Assembly: GCA_020160755.1 (NCBI GenBank)
Contig: JAIUPN010000001.1
Span: 806,001-870,000 of the forward strand
Reading direction: 5' to 3'
Source: Pseudomonadota bacterium
Lineage (GTDB): Bacteria > Pseudomonadota > Alphaproteobacteria > Sphingomonadales > Sphingomonadaceae
Length of the DNA stretch: 64,000 nt
Positions 1-7,803 of this stretch are shown piece after piece. The first letter of the stretch is position 1. The number at the start of each line of letters is the position of its first letter. Position numbers and translations under genes: made by a program. The notes beneath the pieces were generated by a model that saw nothing but the letters and a program-made list of their open reading frames with translations, was not told the origin of the DNA and did not search any database.

Positions 1-562
1 CATCTTTTCTGCGGCTTTGGCGCGGGCCACCGGCGCACCCTACTGGAAACCGATCCAGTCGGGCCTCGAAGAGGAAACCGACACCGAGATCGTCGCGCGC
101 CTCGCGAGCGTGCCGGTTCGCGCCGAAGCGTACCGCCTCGTCACGCCCGCCTCGCCGCATATCGCCGCCGAAATTGACGGCGTTAACATTGACGTCGAAA
201 AACTGACCCCGCCGCCCGGCGACCTGATCGTCGAGGGCGCGGGCGGCGCGCTCGTCCCCGTCACGCGCACCACCCTCTACGCCGACCTCTTCGCGAAATG
301 GCAGGTCCCGGTGATCGTCTGCGCGCGCACCGCGCTCGGCACGATCAACCACAGCCTGCTGACGATCGAGGCGCTCCGGTCGCGCGGCGTCCCGATCCAC
401 GGCCTCGCCTTCCTCGGCGATGCGGTCGAGGACAGCGAGGCGATCATATCCGGGATTTCGGGTGTCCGCCGCTTGGGCCGGTTGCCGGTCATCGATCCGC
501 TAAACGGCGAAACGCTGGCCGATGCGTTCAAAGCGAACTTCAACGTCGCCGACTTCCTCTAA
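1..562 (+). CDS. bioD: Dethiobiotin synthase, 5' end outside window
   Basis: ATP-dependent dethiobiotin synthase, the penultimate step of biotin synthesis, cytoplasmic. The frame is already open at the first bases of the window and about 187 codons are visible, so roughly the first 15-20 residues, including the P-loop, lie upstream. Visible family features are the segment YWKPIQSG near the start, the SPHIAAEIDG region and GDLIVEGAGGALVPV, which is the BioD glycine-rich substrate and Mg-ATP motif. The C-terminal half carries the VIVCARTALGTINHSLLTIE nucleotide-binding segment. It is followed after 131 bp by bioA, so a biotin cluster is present; the usual bioB and bioF genes are not visible here. 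Identification is firm. Confidence 0.95.
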   Translation, partial: IFSAALARATGAPYWKPIQSGLEEETDTEIVARLASVPVRAEAYRLVTPASPHIAAEIDGVNIDVEKLTPPPGDLIVEGAGGALVPVTRTTLYADLFAKWQVPVIVCARTALGTINHSLLTIEALRSRGVPIHGLAFLGDAVEDSEAIISGISGVRRLGRLPVIDPLNGETLADAFKANFNVADFL

Positions 563-566
563 ACCT

Positions 567-673
567 CGTCATTCCCGCGAACGCGGGAACCCAGCGAAAG
601 CAAGGACTCCAACCGCAAGGTTGGCCTTTTGTTACACGGGCAGAACTGGGTTCCCGCTTTCGCGGGAATGACG
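567..673. repeat. Dispersed inverted repeat between bioD and bioA
   Basis: The left arm starts CGTCATTCCCGCG and the right arm ends CGCGGGAATGACG, so the ends are inverted copies. Each arm also folds alone, since TCCCGC and GCGGGA flank a short loop. Between the arms sits a separate hairpin, CCAACC-GCAA-GGTTGG (609-624), followed by CCTTTTG. It could act as a terminator or attenuator between bioD and bioA. A second copy of the arm sequences lies at 6439-6517, so this is a REP-like dispersed element rather than a bio-specific site. Confidence 0.8.
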
Positions 674-693
674 AAGGAGTATAGGGACGCGCG

Positions 694-1962
694 ATGACCA
701 CGAACCAATCCCCCGTCTGGCACCCCTTTACCCAGCACGGTCTCGGCGACCTCATCCCGCTGATTTCGCGCGCCAAAGATGCGCGCCTCTACGATGCGAA
801 CGGCCAAAGCTGGATCGACGCGATCTCCAGCTGGTGGGTCACCACCCACGGTCACGCGCACCCGCGCATCATGGCCGCGATCCGCGCCCAGACCGAAAAG
901 CTCGACCAGCTCATCTTCGCCGGCTGGACGCACGAGCCCGCCGAGACGCTCGCCGCCGAACTGGTCCGCATCACCCCCGCCCCGCTCACGCGCGTCTTCT
1001 TTTCGGACTCGGGATCGACCAGCGTCGAGGTCGCGCTCAAGATGGCGCTCGGCTACTGGTTCAACATCGGCGAGCCACGCAGCCGCATCCTCGTGCTCGA
1101 ACACAGCTATCACGGCGACACGATCGGTACGATGTCGGTCGGCGAACGCGGCGTCTACAACCGCGCGTGGCAGCCGCTGCTGTTCGACGTCGGCACCATC
1201 CCCTTCCCTTACGAAGGACTCGAACAGGCGACACTCGACGCACTCGAAGCCGCGTGCGCCCAAAAGCCTGCGGCCTTCATCGTCGAACCGCTCATCCTCG
1301 GCGCGGGCGGGATGCTGATCTATCCCGCATGGGTGCTCGCCGAGATGCGCGCGATCTGCGCGCGCCACAATGTCCTGTTTATCGCCGACGAGGTGATGAC
1401 CGGCTGGGGCCGCACCGGCACGCGCTTCGCGTGCGACCAGGCGGGCGTGATCCCCGACATCGTCTGCCTGTCGAAGGGCCTGACCGGCGGCAGCCTGCCG
1501 CTCGCGGTCACGCTCTGCATCGAGCCGATCTACGAAGCGCATTTTTCGACCGACCGCGCAAAAACATTCTATCATTCGTCGAGTTACACCGCCAACCCGA
1601 TCGCCTGCGCCGCCGCGAACGCGAACCTCGAAATCTGGCACGACGAGCCGGTGCAACAGCGCATCGACGCGCTCGCCGACGCGCAGGCCGCACATCTCTC
1701 GCTGCTTTCGCACGATCCGCGCGCCCAAAACCCGCGCCGCCTCGGCACGATCGCCGCGCTCGATATCGTCGTCCCCGACAGCGGTTATCTCTCGAACCTC
1801 GCGCCGCGCCTGATCGCCTTTTATCGCGACCGCGGCGTCCTCCTCCGTCCGCTCGGTAACACGCTCTACGTCATGCCGCCCTATTGCATCACCGCCGACG
1901 AGCTCGCGCAGGTCTGGGACGCGGTCAGTACATCCCTCGACGCGGTTCGGGATCCGGCCTGA
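694..1962 (+). CDS. bioA: Adenosylmethionine-8-amino-7-oxononanoate aminotransferase
   Basis: PLP-dependent class III aminotransferase that makes 7,8-diaminopelargonic acid from KAPA with S-adenosylmethionine as amino donor. Its length of 422 residues is normal. Visible motifs are WHPFTQH near residue 10, the substrate-binding SSWWVTTHGHAHP, the PLP aspartate region FIADEVMTGWGRTG and the catalytic lysine in CLSKGLTGGSLPLAVTL at about residue 261. The start is supported by AAGGAG about 14 bp upstream. It follows bioD after the repeat at 567-673. Its last 38 bp overlap the end of the convergent pentapeptide-repeat gene. Confidence 0.96.
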   Translation: MTTNQSPVWHPFTQHGLGDLIPLISRAKDARLYDANGQSWIDAISSWWVTTHGHAHPRIMAAIRAQTEKLDQLIFAGWTHEPAETLAAELVRITPAPLTRVFFSDSGSTSVEVALKMALGYWFNIGEPRSRILVLEHSYHGDTIGTMSVGERGVYNRAWQPLLFDVGTIPFPYEGLEQATLDALEAACAQKPAAFIVEPLILGAGGMLIYPAWVLAEMRAICARHNVLFIADEVMTGWGRTGTRFACDQAGVIPDIVCLSKGLTGGSLPLAVTLCIEPIYEAHFSTDRAKTFYHSSSYTANPIACAAANANLEIWHDEPVQQRIDALADAQAAHLSLLSHDPRAQNPRRLGTIAALDIVVPDSGYLSNLAPRLIAFYRDRGVLLRPLGNTLYVMPPYCITADELAQVWDAVSTSLDAVRDPA

Positions 1963-3586
1963 TCGCCAGCCGCACGAGATCGCTCCGGTCCAGCGGCACG
2001 CGCACCAGCCGGTCGAATTGCACCCGCGCGCCGGTCATCACATATTCGTTGATCGTGGAGTCACCGGTCGCCGGATCGACGCCGCGTTCGGGCCCAACCT
2101 CCAGATAGCGCCCGCGAAAGCGGACGAGGGGGCACACGCGATACCCCGCGAGGCATATCTCGCGCGCGCCGAAAAAGCCTGAAATCGGGTCGTAAACCAT
2201 CCCGTCTTCGGGAGAGTTCAGCGAGCCGAGATGATAATTGGGGCCCATGGCTTCGCCCCGCGCGTACAGCCGCCCCCGTCCCTCGGACTCGATCATCACC
2301 AGCTGCCAGCTATTCCAGAACGCCGCGCGCGCCAGCTTGCGGCGCAGCGCGGGATCGTCGACCGCCGAAAGGAAGCCCGCCGTCCCTTGATCCGCATAGA
2401 TTTGGGTGGCGCCTGACGCGAAGTCGGGCCGGTCCTCCGCCATCCGCCACAGCGCCTCGGTCCGCTCATTATAGGCGGTACGGAAGCAGCCGATACGATC
2501 CCATTTCTCGATCATCGCCATGCACGTATCGCGCTCGCGCAGCCATTGCCGCTGCGTCGCCACGACCGACCGGTCCTTTCGCCAGGCGAGGACATAGGCT
2601 TCGTTCAGTTCATGATCCACGTCCGCGAAGGCCGAAGGCGCGTCGGCTTCATCCCCTGACCGCTCGCGGCAGATGTAATGTTCGGTGACCGAACGCGCGC
2701 GGGTGCAATCGAAGCCCGGCGTTTCGGGCCGGTCGAACGCGGCCCACACCTGTTCGAGCTCGCGCCGTGACAGCACGACCCGTCCCGATTCCGGCCTGGC
2801 GCCGACCCAATCGTATCGCGCGGGCGTCCAGCTCGTCGCCTCGACCAGCACCGGCCCGGCAATCCGGCTGCGGCGAAGCCAGTCGAGCTGGATCATATGC
2901 AGCCGCGTGTTCGCGATCGTCGCGCCCGTCAGGTCCCAGTCGGACTTCGACGCCATCAGCAACGCTGCGCCGGTCAGGTCCGCGCCGGCGAGCGACACGC
3001 CCGAACTGTCCTGCCCGCAATTATCCCCCTGCCCCAGCCCGCAGCGGAATTCGAAGCCCGTCATATTCGCCGACCGGAAGCTTGCGCCCTGCATGGAAGT
3101 GATCGCGCCGCCCTCGAACGAACTGCCCGACAGATTCGCGTGCGACGCGTCGACCTGCTCCATCTTGGTCCACTGAAACCGCGTCCGCCGGAACGTCGCA
3201 CGGCTCAGATTGGCCCGGTCGAGCGTCGATGCGTCGAACACCAGCCCGCGCCCGTCGAACCCGCGCCAGTCCGACGCGTTGAGCTCGGCATTGCGGAAGC
3301 GGCTGTTCGTCCCGCGCGCGCGCGTCCATTTCGAATGCACCAGCTTCGCGTTGCTGAAGCACAGGTCCGAAATATCCTGCCCCGAAAAGTCCGCGTGCGG
3401 CAGGACGAGGCCGTCGAAATTGACCTGCTGCCCCGGATAAAGCCCTTTGATGCGGATAACCTCGGCAACCGTCCTGATCGCGCCCGCCTTGATCTCGACC
3501 CCCTTGCCGCAGGACTGCGAGGCGAAAGCCGGGGCAGCGGAAATGGCGGCAAAAAGACCGGCGCCGATCGCGAGACGGGAAAGCAT
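1925..3586 (-). CDS. Secreted pentapeptide-repeat protein with C-terminal LprI-like cysteine domain
   Basis: This 553-residue protein begins with a signal peptide (MLSRLAIGAGLFAAISAAPAFA), so it is exported. Residues of about 50-250 contain degenerate pentapeptide repeats of the A(D/N)LXX type, for example FDGLVLPHADFSG, LDRANLSRATFRR and VSLAGADLTGAALL, which predict a right-handed quadrilateral beta helix. At about residues 290-390 a cysteine-containing stretch (FDCTRARS, YICRE, QRQWLRERDTC, GCFRTAYNERTEAL) resembles the LprI/DUF1311 fold of lysozyme-inhibitor-like proteins. The last 160 residues match nothing I recognise. The function is unknown; an envelope role is inferred from export. 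It is convergent with and overlaps bioA. Confidence 0.75.
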   Translation of the reverse strand: MLSRLAIGAGLFAAISAAPAFASQSCGKGVEIKAGAIRTVAEVIRIKGLYPGQQVNFDGLVLPHADFSGQDISDLCFSNAKLVHSKWTRARGTNSRFRNAELNASDWRGFDGRGLVFDASTLDRANLSRATFRRTRFQWTKMEQVDASHANLSGSSFEGGAITSMQGASFRSANMTGFEFRCGLGQGDNCGQDSSGVSLAGADLTGAALLMASKSDWDLTGATIANTRLHMIQLDWLRRSRIAGPVLVEATSWTPARYDWVGARPESGRVVLSRRELEQVWAAFDRPETPGFDCTRARSVTEHYICRERSGDEADAPSAFADVDHELNEAYVLAWRKDRSVVATQRQWLRERDTCMAMIEKWDRIGCFRTAYNERTEALWRMAEDRPDFASGATQIYADQGTAGFLSAVDDPALRRKLARAAFWNSWQLVMIESEGRGRLYARGEAMGPNYHLGSLNSPEDGMVYDPISGFFGAREICLAGYRVCPLVRFRGRYLEVGPERGVDPATGDSTINEYVMTGARVQFDRLVRVPLDRSDLVRLAIRPDPEPRRGMY

Positions 3587-3862
3587 CCTGATTTGGCCCC
3601 CTTCTTGAAAACAGCAGCGTGCGCGGCCGATTCCACGGCCGGGCTGCCGCGCCTTTCATGCGCTCGCTTTTCGTCCGGAGCAACGTGCAACCGATGCGCC
3701 AGCCAAATGATGCACAGGCTCTGGTTTTCGGGCGTTCGAACCCCCATCTGGATAGCATCGCCCCCATGTTGACCATAGCCGGGCGTCCGCAGTTCGGCTT
3801 AGGTTCATCTAGGCCGCCCAATCTGCGATGCAGGGGATATGGGGTCCGGGAATAGATCGATC

Positions 3863-4276
3863 ATGCAGACAAAAGCAGCCTTCCTCCTCCCCCTGTTCGC
3901 GGCACTCGCCCTCGCCGCGCCGGCGCTTGCGCAGGATGACGGCTCGCTTGCCCAATCGGGCCATCCGCCCGAGCGCACGTCGGTCCTCTATACCTATGGC
4001 GACGAGCCTTGCCCCGAACCGAAGGGCGACGAGATCGTCGTCTGCGCGCAGCAGCCCGAATCCGAACGCTACCGCGTCCCCAAGGAGCTTCGCGAGGAGC
4101 TGAAGGAGGATGAGGTGGCCGGCGGCGGCAGCTGGGCATCGGCCGTCGACAGCTATACCAATGGCGCTGCGGCAGCGAGCCGCCCGAACAGCTGCTCGCC
4201 CGTGGGCTCCTATGGCTTCACCGGCTGCGCCGCCGCTGCGCTACGCAACTGGTTCGAGGCACGCCGCGCGCCCTGA
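3863..4276 (+). CDS. Small exported protein, function unknown
   Basis: A 137-residue protein with a clear signal peptide (MQTKAAFLLPLFAALALAAPALAQ). The mature part is acidic, with four cysteines: PCPEPKGDEIVVCAQ, NSCSPVGS and FTGCAAAALRN. I chose the start at 3863 because the signal peptide begins there. An in-frame ATG at 3839 would add eight polar residues and has its possible ribosome site too close. I do not recognise the family; the stretch GDEIVVCAQ...ERYRVPKELRE looks like a lineage-restricted sphingomonad protein. It is divergent from the pentapeptide gene across about 276 bp, in which I see no convincing operator. Confidence 0.7.
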   Translation: MQTKAAFLLPLFAALALAAPALAQDDGSLAQSGHPPERTSVLYTYGDEPCPEPKGDEIVVCAQQPESERYRVPKELREELKEDEVAGGGSWASAVDSYTNGAAAASRPNSCSPVGSYGFTGCAAAALRNWFEARRAP

Positions 4277-4296
4277 GGTCAGGCATCGACATATAT

Positions 4297-4314
4297 ATAC
4301 CCCGGTCGGGGTAT
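4297..4314. terminator. Perfect inverted repeat ATACCCCG-GT-CGGGGTAT
   Basis: Eight-base arms with a two-base centre lie 20 bp after the stop of the preceding small gene, in a region between two convergent genes. As RNA it can form a 7-bp stem with a GGTC loop. There is no following T-run, so intrinsic termination is only a guess. The arms also resemble CsoR-type metal regulator operators, but no gene starts nearby. Confidence 0.35.
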
Positions 4315-4386
4315 GACCCTCCTGCATATCGATGATACCCGCCGCCGACCAACGGCTTGCCTCGGCCTGCCGGTGGATGGTGGGTA

Positions 4387-4407
4387 CGGCGTTGCATGGC
4401 AACGCCG
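4387..4407. terminator. Hairpin CGGCGTTGC-ATG-GCAACGCCG between convergent genes
   Basis: A perfect 9-bp stem with a three-base loop in the roughly 200-bp gap between the convergent genes ending at 4276 and 4478. It is plausible as a shared two-way transcription stop. No T-run is visible on either strand. Confidence 0.4.
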
Positions 4408-4477
4408 ACGCCTGGCCTGAGGGGGGATATCGGCGGCTCGCGACCCGCCGCCGGTATCTTCCGACCCCTGATATCGT

Positions 4478-5596
4478 CTAACGCAGCAAACGGTTCACCA
4501 GCGCCGCCAGTTCGGCCTCGCGTCCGACATCGCTCTTGCGCAGGATCGACTTGATTTGCGTGCCCAGCGTTTGCGGGCTGGTGCCGCGCGTCGTGGCGAT
4601 CTCCTCGCGCGCTTCGCCGTTCGCCAGCCGCAGCGCGATCTCGGCCTCCGCCGCGGTCAGCCCCAGCGCGGCGCGCAGCGGCGCCGTGCGCACCGCCGGA
4701 ATATCCGCCGCGGGCCGCGCGACGACCAGCACGCGCGGCTCGAAGCCGAAATCCCATTCGCGCCGCGGCAAACGGAACAATTCGCAGAGCAGGCCGCCCA
4801 CTCCCGCGTCGGGCGATCCGATCCAGTGTTGCTGCATCGCTTCGTCGGGCGACGTGCCGTCGAGCGCGCGCGCGAGCCCCGCCTGCAATGACATGTCGGC
4901 ATCGCGCCGCGCCGCGCCGAGCCGTCCGCGGCGCAGGCACAGCGCGTCGCCGCCGCTCGCGCCGACGATGGCTTCGGCGGCCGCCGACAGCGCGGCGACC
5001 GCGCCATGCCGGTCGATCAGGAACGCCGCGACGCCGATCGCATCGAACGCCCCGACCGTCATCGCCGCGCCGCGCTGCGCGATCGCCTGCTGCATCCGTA
5101 CCGCCGCCAGCGCGCAGGTCGCGCCCGCGGCGAACAGCTTGCGGTCGCGCTGTTCGGTGCGGCCGTCGTCCTCGGACCGCAGCGCCGCCAGCCCGACCAG
5201 CAGCCCCTCGCCCTCGACCAGCGTCGTCTGGCAGCCGTGAACCCCGTCCCAGCGGCGGATATGCTCTTCATAGTCGTCGGTGCCGCTGTGCTGGCGCGCG
5301 ATGTCGTAATGCGCCTCGCTCAATATTTCGAGCGGCCGCGCGCTCACCGCGACGCGCCAGTTCACGTCGGGGCGCCAGCCTTCGATCTCCTCGAACTCGC
5401 GCTGATAGGCTGTGTCGATGTCGGGCAGGAAGTTAAACAGCGTTGCCGCGTCGCCGATCCCCAGCAACTGCGCGCGCGACGACCGCGTCCGGCGCGCCAG
5501 CAAACGCAGCGCCGCGTTCCACCCGTCCGCCTCGAATGGCGCCGCCAGAAAGGCATTTTCGACCTCGCCCATTTCACGGGCAAACAGGCTATCCAT
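4478..5596 (-). CDS. LuxR-type transcriptional regulator
   Basis: A 372-residue protein with a C-terminal helix-turn-helix of the LuxR/FixJ type at about residues 305-370 (LGLTAAEAEIALRLANGEAR, then TSPQTLGTQIKSILRKSDVG). The N-terminal 300 residues are a probable sensor region with no receiver signature, and I do not recognise its ligand. The start at ATG 5596 is preceded by a G-rich ribosome site; an in-frame ATG 63 bp upstream is less likely. It is divergent from the YceI gene, which starts 184 bp away, so YceI is a possible target. That link is inference from position only. Confidence 0.85.
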   Translation of the reverse strand: MDSLFAREMGEVENAFLAAPFEADGWNAALRLLARRTRSSRAQLLGIGDAATLFNFLPDIDTAYQREFEEIEGWRPDVNWRVAVSARPLEILSEAHYDIARQHSGTDDYEEHIRRWDGVHGCQTTLVEGEGLLVGLAALRSEDDGRTEQRDRKLFAAGATCALAAVRMQQAIAQRGAAMTVGAFDAIGVAAFLIDRHGAVAALSAAAEAIVGASGGDALCLRRGRLGAARRDADMSLQAGLARALDGTSPDEAMQQHWIGSPDAGVGGLLCELFRLPRREWDFGFEPRVLVVARPAADIPAVRTAPLRAALGLTAAEAEIALRLANGEAREEIATTRGTSPQTLGTQIKSILRKSDVGREAELAALVNRLLR

Positions 5597-5720
5597 CACG
5601 CAAGGCCCCCCAGCCTTCGTTTCCTGTCGCATTGCAGCATGAACGGGCGCGCCGCACAAGCATGTTGCCGCCCCTTGCCGGCACAGCCCGAACCGAAACG
5701 CTGCGTTTCTCCGGCGCTTG

Positions 5721-5750
5721 TTGACGCCGTCCCTCGCCTTCGCCTAGCTT
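5721..5750 (+). promoter_or_regulatory. Candidate sigma-70 promoter of the YceI gene
   Basis: TTGACG (5721-5726) and TAGCTT (5745-5750) are separated by 18 bp and lie about 30 bp upstream of the YceI start codon. Confidence 0.5.
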
Positions 5751-5779
5751 CCGCGCCTTCCCCAACAGGAGACTGTCCC

Positions 5780-6421
5780 ATGCGTCGCATCCTCCCCTAT
5801 GCCGCCCTTGCCCTCGTCGCCGTCGTCGCGACCCCGATCGTCGTTGCGCAGGGCGGCTCCGCCCCCGGCGCGCCCGACAAATCGCGCGTCACCGCGGGCA
5901 CCTACGCCGCCGACCCGCTTCACACGATGGTCGTGTGGGAAGTCGATCACCTCGGCTTCAGCAAATATACCGGCATCTTCGGCGACGTGACCGGCACGCT
6001 CGTCCTCGATCCCAAAAACCCCGCCGCCGCCAAGGTCGACGTGACGATCCCCGTGTCGAAGGTCACCACCGCCAGCGCGGGCCTGACCAGCCACCTGCTC
6101 CGCGCGGGCAAGGACGGCGGCAAGCCCGACTTCTTCGGCGCCAGTCCCGCCGACGCCAAATTCGTCTCGACCAGCGTCGTCCTCGACGACGACGGCGACG
6201 AGGCGAAGGTCACCGGCAATCTGACGCTCAACGGCGTGACAAGACCCGTCACCCTCGACGTCGATTTCCACGGTGCGGGCGTCGGCATGAACAAGAAGGA
6301 AACCGTCGGCTTCCAGGCCGAAACGACGATCAAGCGCAGCGACTTCGGCATCAATATGGGCATCCCCTATGTCAGCGACGCCGTCGAACTCGAAATCCAC
6401 GCCGCGTTCGAAAAGCAGTAA
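5780..6421 (+). CDS. Periplasmic YceI family protein
   Basis: A 213-residue protein with signal peptide MRRILPYAALALVAVVATPIVVAQ. The rest is the YceI lipocalin-like beta barrel, which binds long polyisoprenoid or amphiphilic lipids in the periplasm. Typical segments are YAADPLHTMVVWEVDHLGFS, KYTGIFGDVTGTLVLD, FVSTSVV, VTGNLTLNGVTRPVTLDV and IKRSDFGINMGIPYVSD. The start is fixed by AGGAGA 9 bp upstream and by the signal peptide. The ligand cannot be told from sequence. Confidence 0.92.
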   Translation: MRRILPYAALALVAVVATPIVVAQGGSAPGAPDKSRVTAGTYAADPLHTMVVWEVDHLGFSKYTGIFGDVTGTLVLDPKNPAAAKVDVTIPVSKVTTASAGLTSHLLRAGKDGGKPDFFGASPADAKFVSTSVVLDDDGDEAKVTGNLTLNGVTRPVTLDVDFHGAGVGMNKKETVGFQAETTIKRSDFGINMGIPYVSDAVELEIHAAFEKQ

Positions 6422-6438
6422 GCGGCTTAAAGAACCCT

Positions 6439-6517
6439 CGTCATTCCCGCGAAAGCGGGAACCCGGAGCGGGATCAGCCTATGCAAGCTCTGGGTCCCCG
6501 CTTTCGCGGGGATGACG
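6439..6517. repeat. Second copy of the CGTCATTCCCGCG inverted repeat
   Basis: The left arm, CGTCATTCCCGC followed by GAAA and GCGGGAACCC, and the right arm, GGGTCCCCGC, TTTC and GCGGGGATGACG, are inverted relative to each other. Each arm is itself a short hairpin. It matches the element at 567-673 and lies in the gap after the YceI gene, where it may also stop transcription. Confidence 0.8.
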
Positions 6518-6625
6518 AGAGAGGGGGGAACATTCTTTCCCTCACGCCAATCTGTCACACGCAACGCCTATGAACGGGGCGGGGCCATCGCTGGTCCCGC
6601 CCCTTTTTCGTACAGGAGCCGTGTG

Positions 6626-6982
6626 ATGAGCGAACTGGTACGCGAAATTGTCGAAGTGAACGCCTCGATCGACGGCGACGAGGAAAATCCGCTGCTGGTC
6701 GTCGAGGCCGAGGGATTTGCCCCCACTGCGGGCTGGGCGAATGTCCGGCTCGACCCGCACGTCTACATCACCCCGCCCGACGACGGCGTGCAGGATTTCG
6801 ACCTCGTCGGCGACCGCCCTTCCGGCGATGCCGCCGAAGTCCTCAGCGAAGTCGAGGCCGCATGGGAAGGCCCGCTCGAATACTGGTGCATCGGAGTCCG
6901 CGTCCATGCGGTCGACAATCTGATCGAGGACGAGGTGTACGAACCGTGGGACGAGGATGACGACGCGAGCGAAGCCGCCTGA
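6626..6982 (+). CDS. Small acidic protein, function unknown
   Basis: A 118-residue, strongly acidic protein (EIVEVNASIDGDEENPLLVV at the start, WDEDDDASEAA at the end) with no signal peptide or membrane segment, so probably cytoplasmic. The start at 6626 has AGGAG 8 bp upstream. The central part, LDPHVYITPPDDGVQDFDLV followed by WEGPLEYWCIGVRVHAVDN, suggests a small alpha/beta domain, but I do not recognise a family. It stands alone between the YceI gene with its repeat and the rhodanese gene. Confidence 0.65.
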   Translation: MSELVREIVEVNASIDGDEENPLLVVEAEGFAPTAGWANVRLDPHVYITPPDDGVQDFDLVGDRPSGDAAEVLSEVEAAWEGPLEYWCIGVRVHAVDNLIEDEVYEPWDEDDDASEAA

Positions 6983-7111
6983 CCTCTGCGCCGCGACGAT
7001 CCCCTGCACTGCGCCGGGCCGTGGGCCATCTTGCGGCCCGGCGTCATTTTCGGTTCATCGCAGGGCCAGCAACCGCGGCGTAGCGTGCCTCCATCTCAAG
7101 GGAGGATCCTC

Positions 7112-7600
7112 ATGCGCCATATCCTGCTTCTCGCCGTCGCCCTCACCGCCACCCCCGCGCTGGCGCAGGCCAACCCGCAGATCGACTATCCCGCCTTCCA
7201 GGCGCTCACCGCCAGCGTCGCCCCTGCGCGCGCGACGCGCCTGATCGCCTTCGACGCCTTCAAGGCGGAGGCCGCGAAGCCCGGCACCCTGCTCCTCGAC
7301 GCGCGCTCGAAGGACGCCTTCGCGCGCGGCCATATCAAGGGCGCGGTCAACCTGCCGCTTACCGACTTCACCGCGGAAAGCCTCGCCGCGGTCGTCGGCG
7401 CCAACCCCGGCCGCCCCATCCTCATCTATTGCAACAATAATTTCTCGAACCACCGCAGCCCGGTGCCGCTCAAATCGGCACCGCTCGCGCTCAATATCCA
7501 GACCTTCATCAACCTCGTCGGCTATGGCTATCCGAACGTCCTCGAACTCGCCGACGTCGTCGATTTCAACGATCCGAAGGTGGAATGGGTGACGGGCTGA
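7112..7600 (+). CDS. Exported rhodanese-like protein
   Basis: A 162-residue protein with signal peptide MRHILLLAVALTATPALAQ followed by one rhodanese domain. Visible parts are LLLDARSKDAFARGHIKGAV, LPLTDF and the active-site loop LIYCNNNFSNHR with cysteine at about residue 107, so persulfide chemistry in the periplasm is possible. The loop is longer than the usual six residues and its substrate is not predictable. AGGGAGGA lies 6 bp upstream of the start. It is transcribed alone, just before the leu leader. Confidence 0.85.
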   Translation: MRHILLLAVALTATPALAQANPQIDYPAFQALTASVAPARATRLIAFDAFKAEAAKPGTLLLDARSKDAFARGHIKGAVNLPLTDFTAESLAAVVGANPGRPILIYCNNNFSNHRSPVPLKSAPLALNIQTFINLVGYGYPNVLELADVVDFNDPKVEWVTG

Positions 7601-7633
7601 GCCCCTCCGCGACGCAATTTTCGCATTCCCCTC

Positions 7634-7662
7634 TTGCATCCGGCGACATTTTAAACCAATAG
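7634..7662 (+). promoter_or_regulatory. Candidate promoter of the leu leader
   Basis: TTGCAT (7634-7639) and CAATAG (7657-7662) are 17 bp apart. Transcription would start near 7669-7670, at the ATG of the leader peptide. The -10 box is weak, so this is a proposal. Confidence 0.35.
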
Positions 7663-7669
7663 CCTGCCC

Positions 7670-7720
7670 ATGCGCGGCAACGCCCTTCTTCTTCTGCGAC
7701 TTACACGCCCTTGGGCGTGA
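7670..7720 (+). CDS. leuL: Leucine-rich leader peptide of leuA (attenuator)
   Basis: A 16-codon frame encodes MRGNALLLLRLTRPWA and ends at TGA 7718-7720, 83 bp before leuA. Five of the 16 residues are leucine, four in a row, and four of those codons are CTT, which is infrequent in this C/G-ending genome. This is the classic layout of a leu operon leader, where ribosome stalling at leucine codons under leucine shortage changes RNA folding. There is no ribosome site upstream, and the candidate promoter would place the RNA start at the ATG, so translation may be leaderless. Confidence 0.8.
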   Translation: MRGNALLLLRLTRPWA

Positions 7721-7746
7721 CACTGGCTGCGCGCTAGTCGCGGCCA
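7706..7746 (+). promoter_or_regulatory. leuA: Alternative RNA stems after the leu leader
   Basis: CGCCC-TT-GGGCG (7706-7717) overlaps the end of the leader peptide. TGGCTGCG (7724-7731) can pair with CGCGGCCA (7739-7746), giving 8 bp with one G-U. These could serve as switch and terminator elements, but no long T-run follows, so the stop mechanism is unclear. Confidence 0.45.
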
Positions 7747-7803
7747 CCCGCTCAAGGGTCCGATCGACAAGCACCGCAACCACCCAGAAGAAGTTTTCAG
7801 ACC

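Noticed and set aside
559..1728. Long open frame on the minus strand across bioA
   Set aside because: It mirrors the codon pattern of bioA, contains only low-complexity charged residues, has no family motif and begins inside a known gene.
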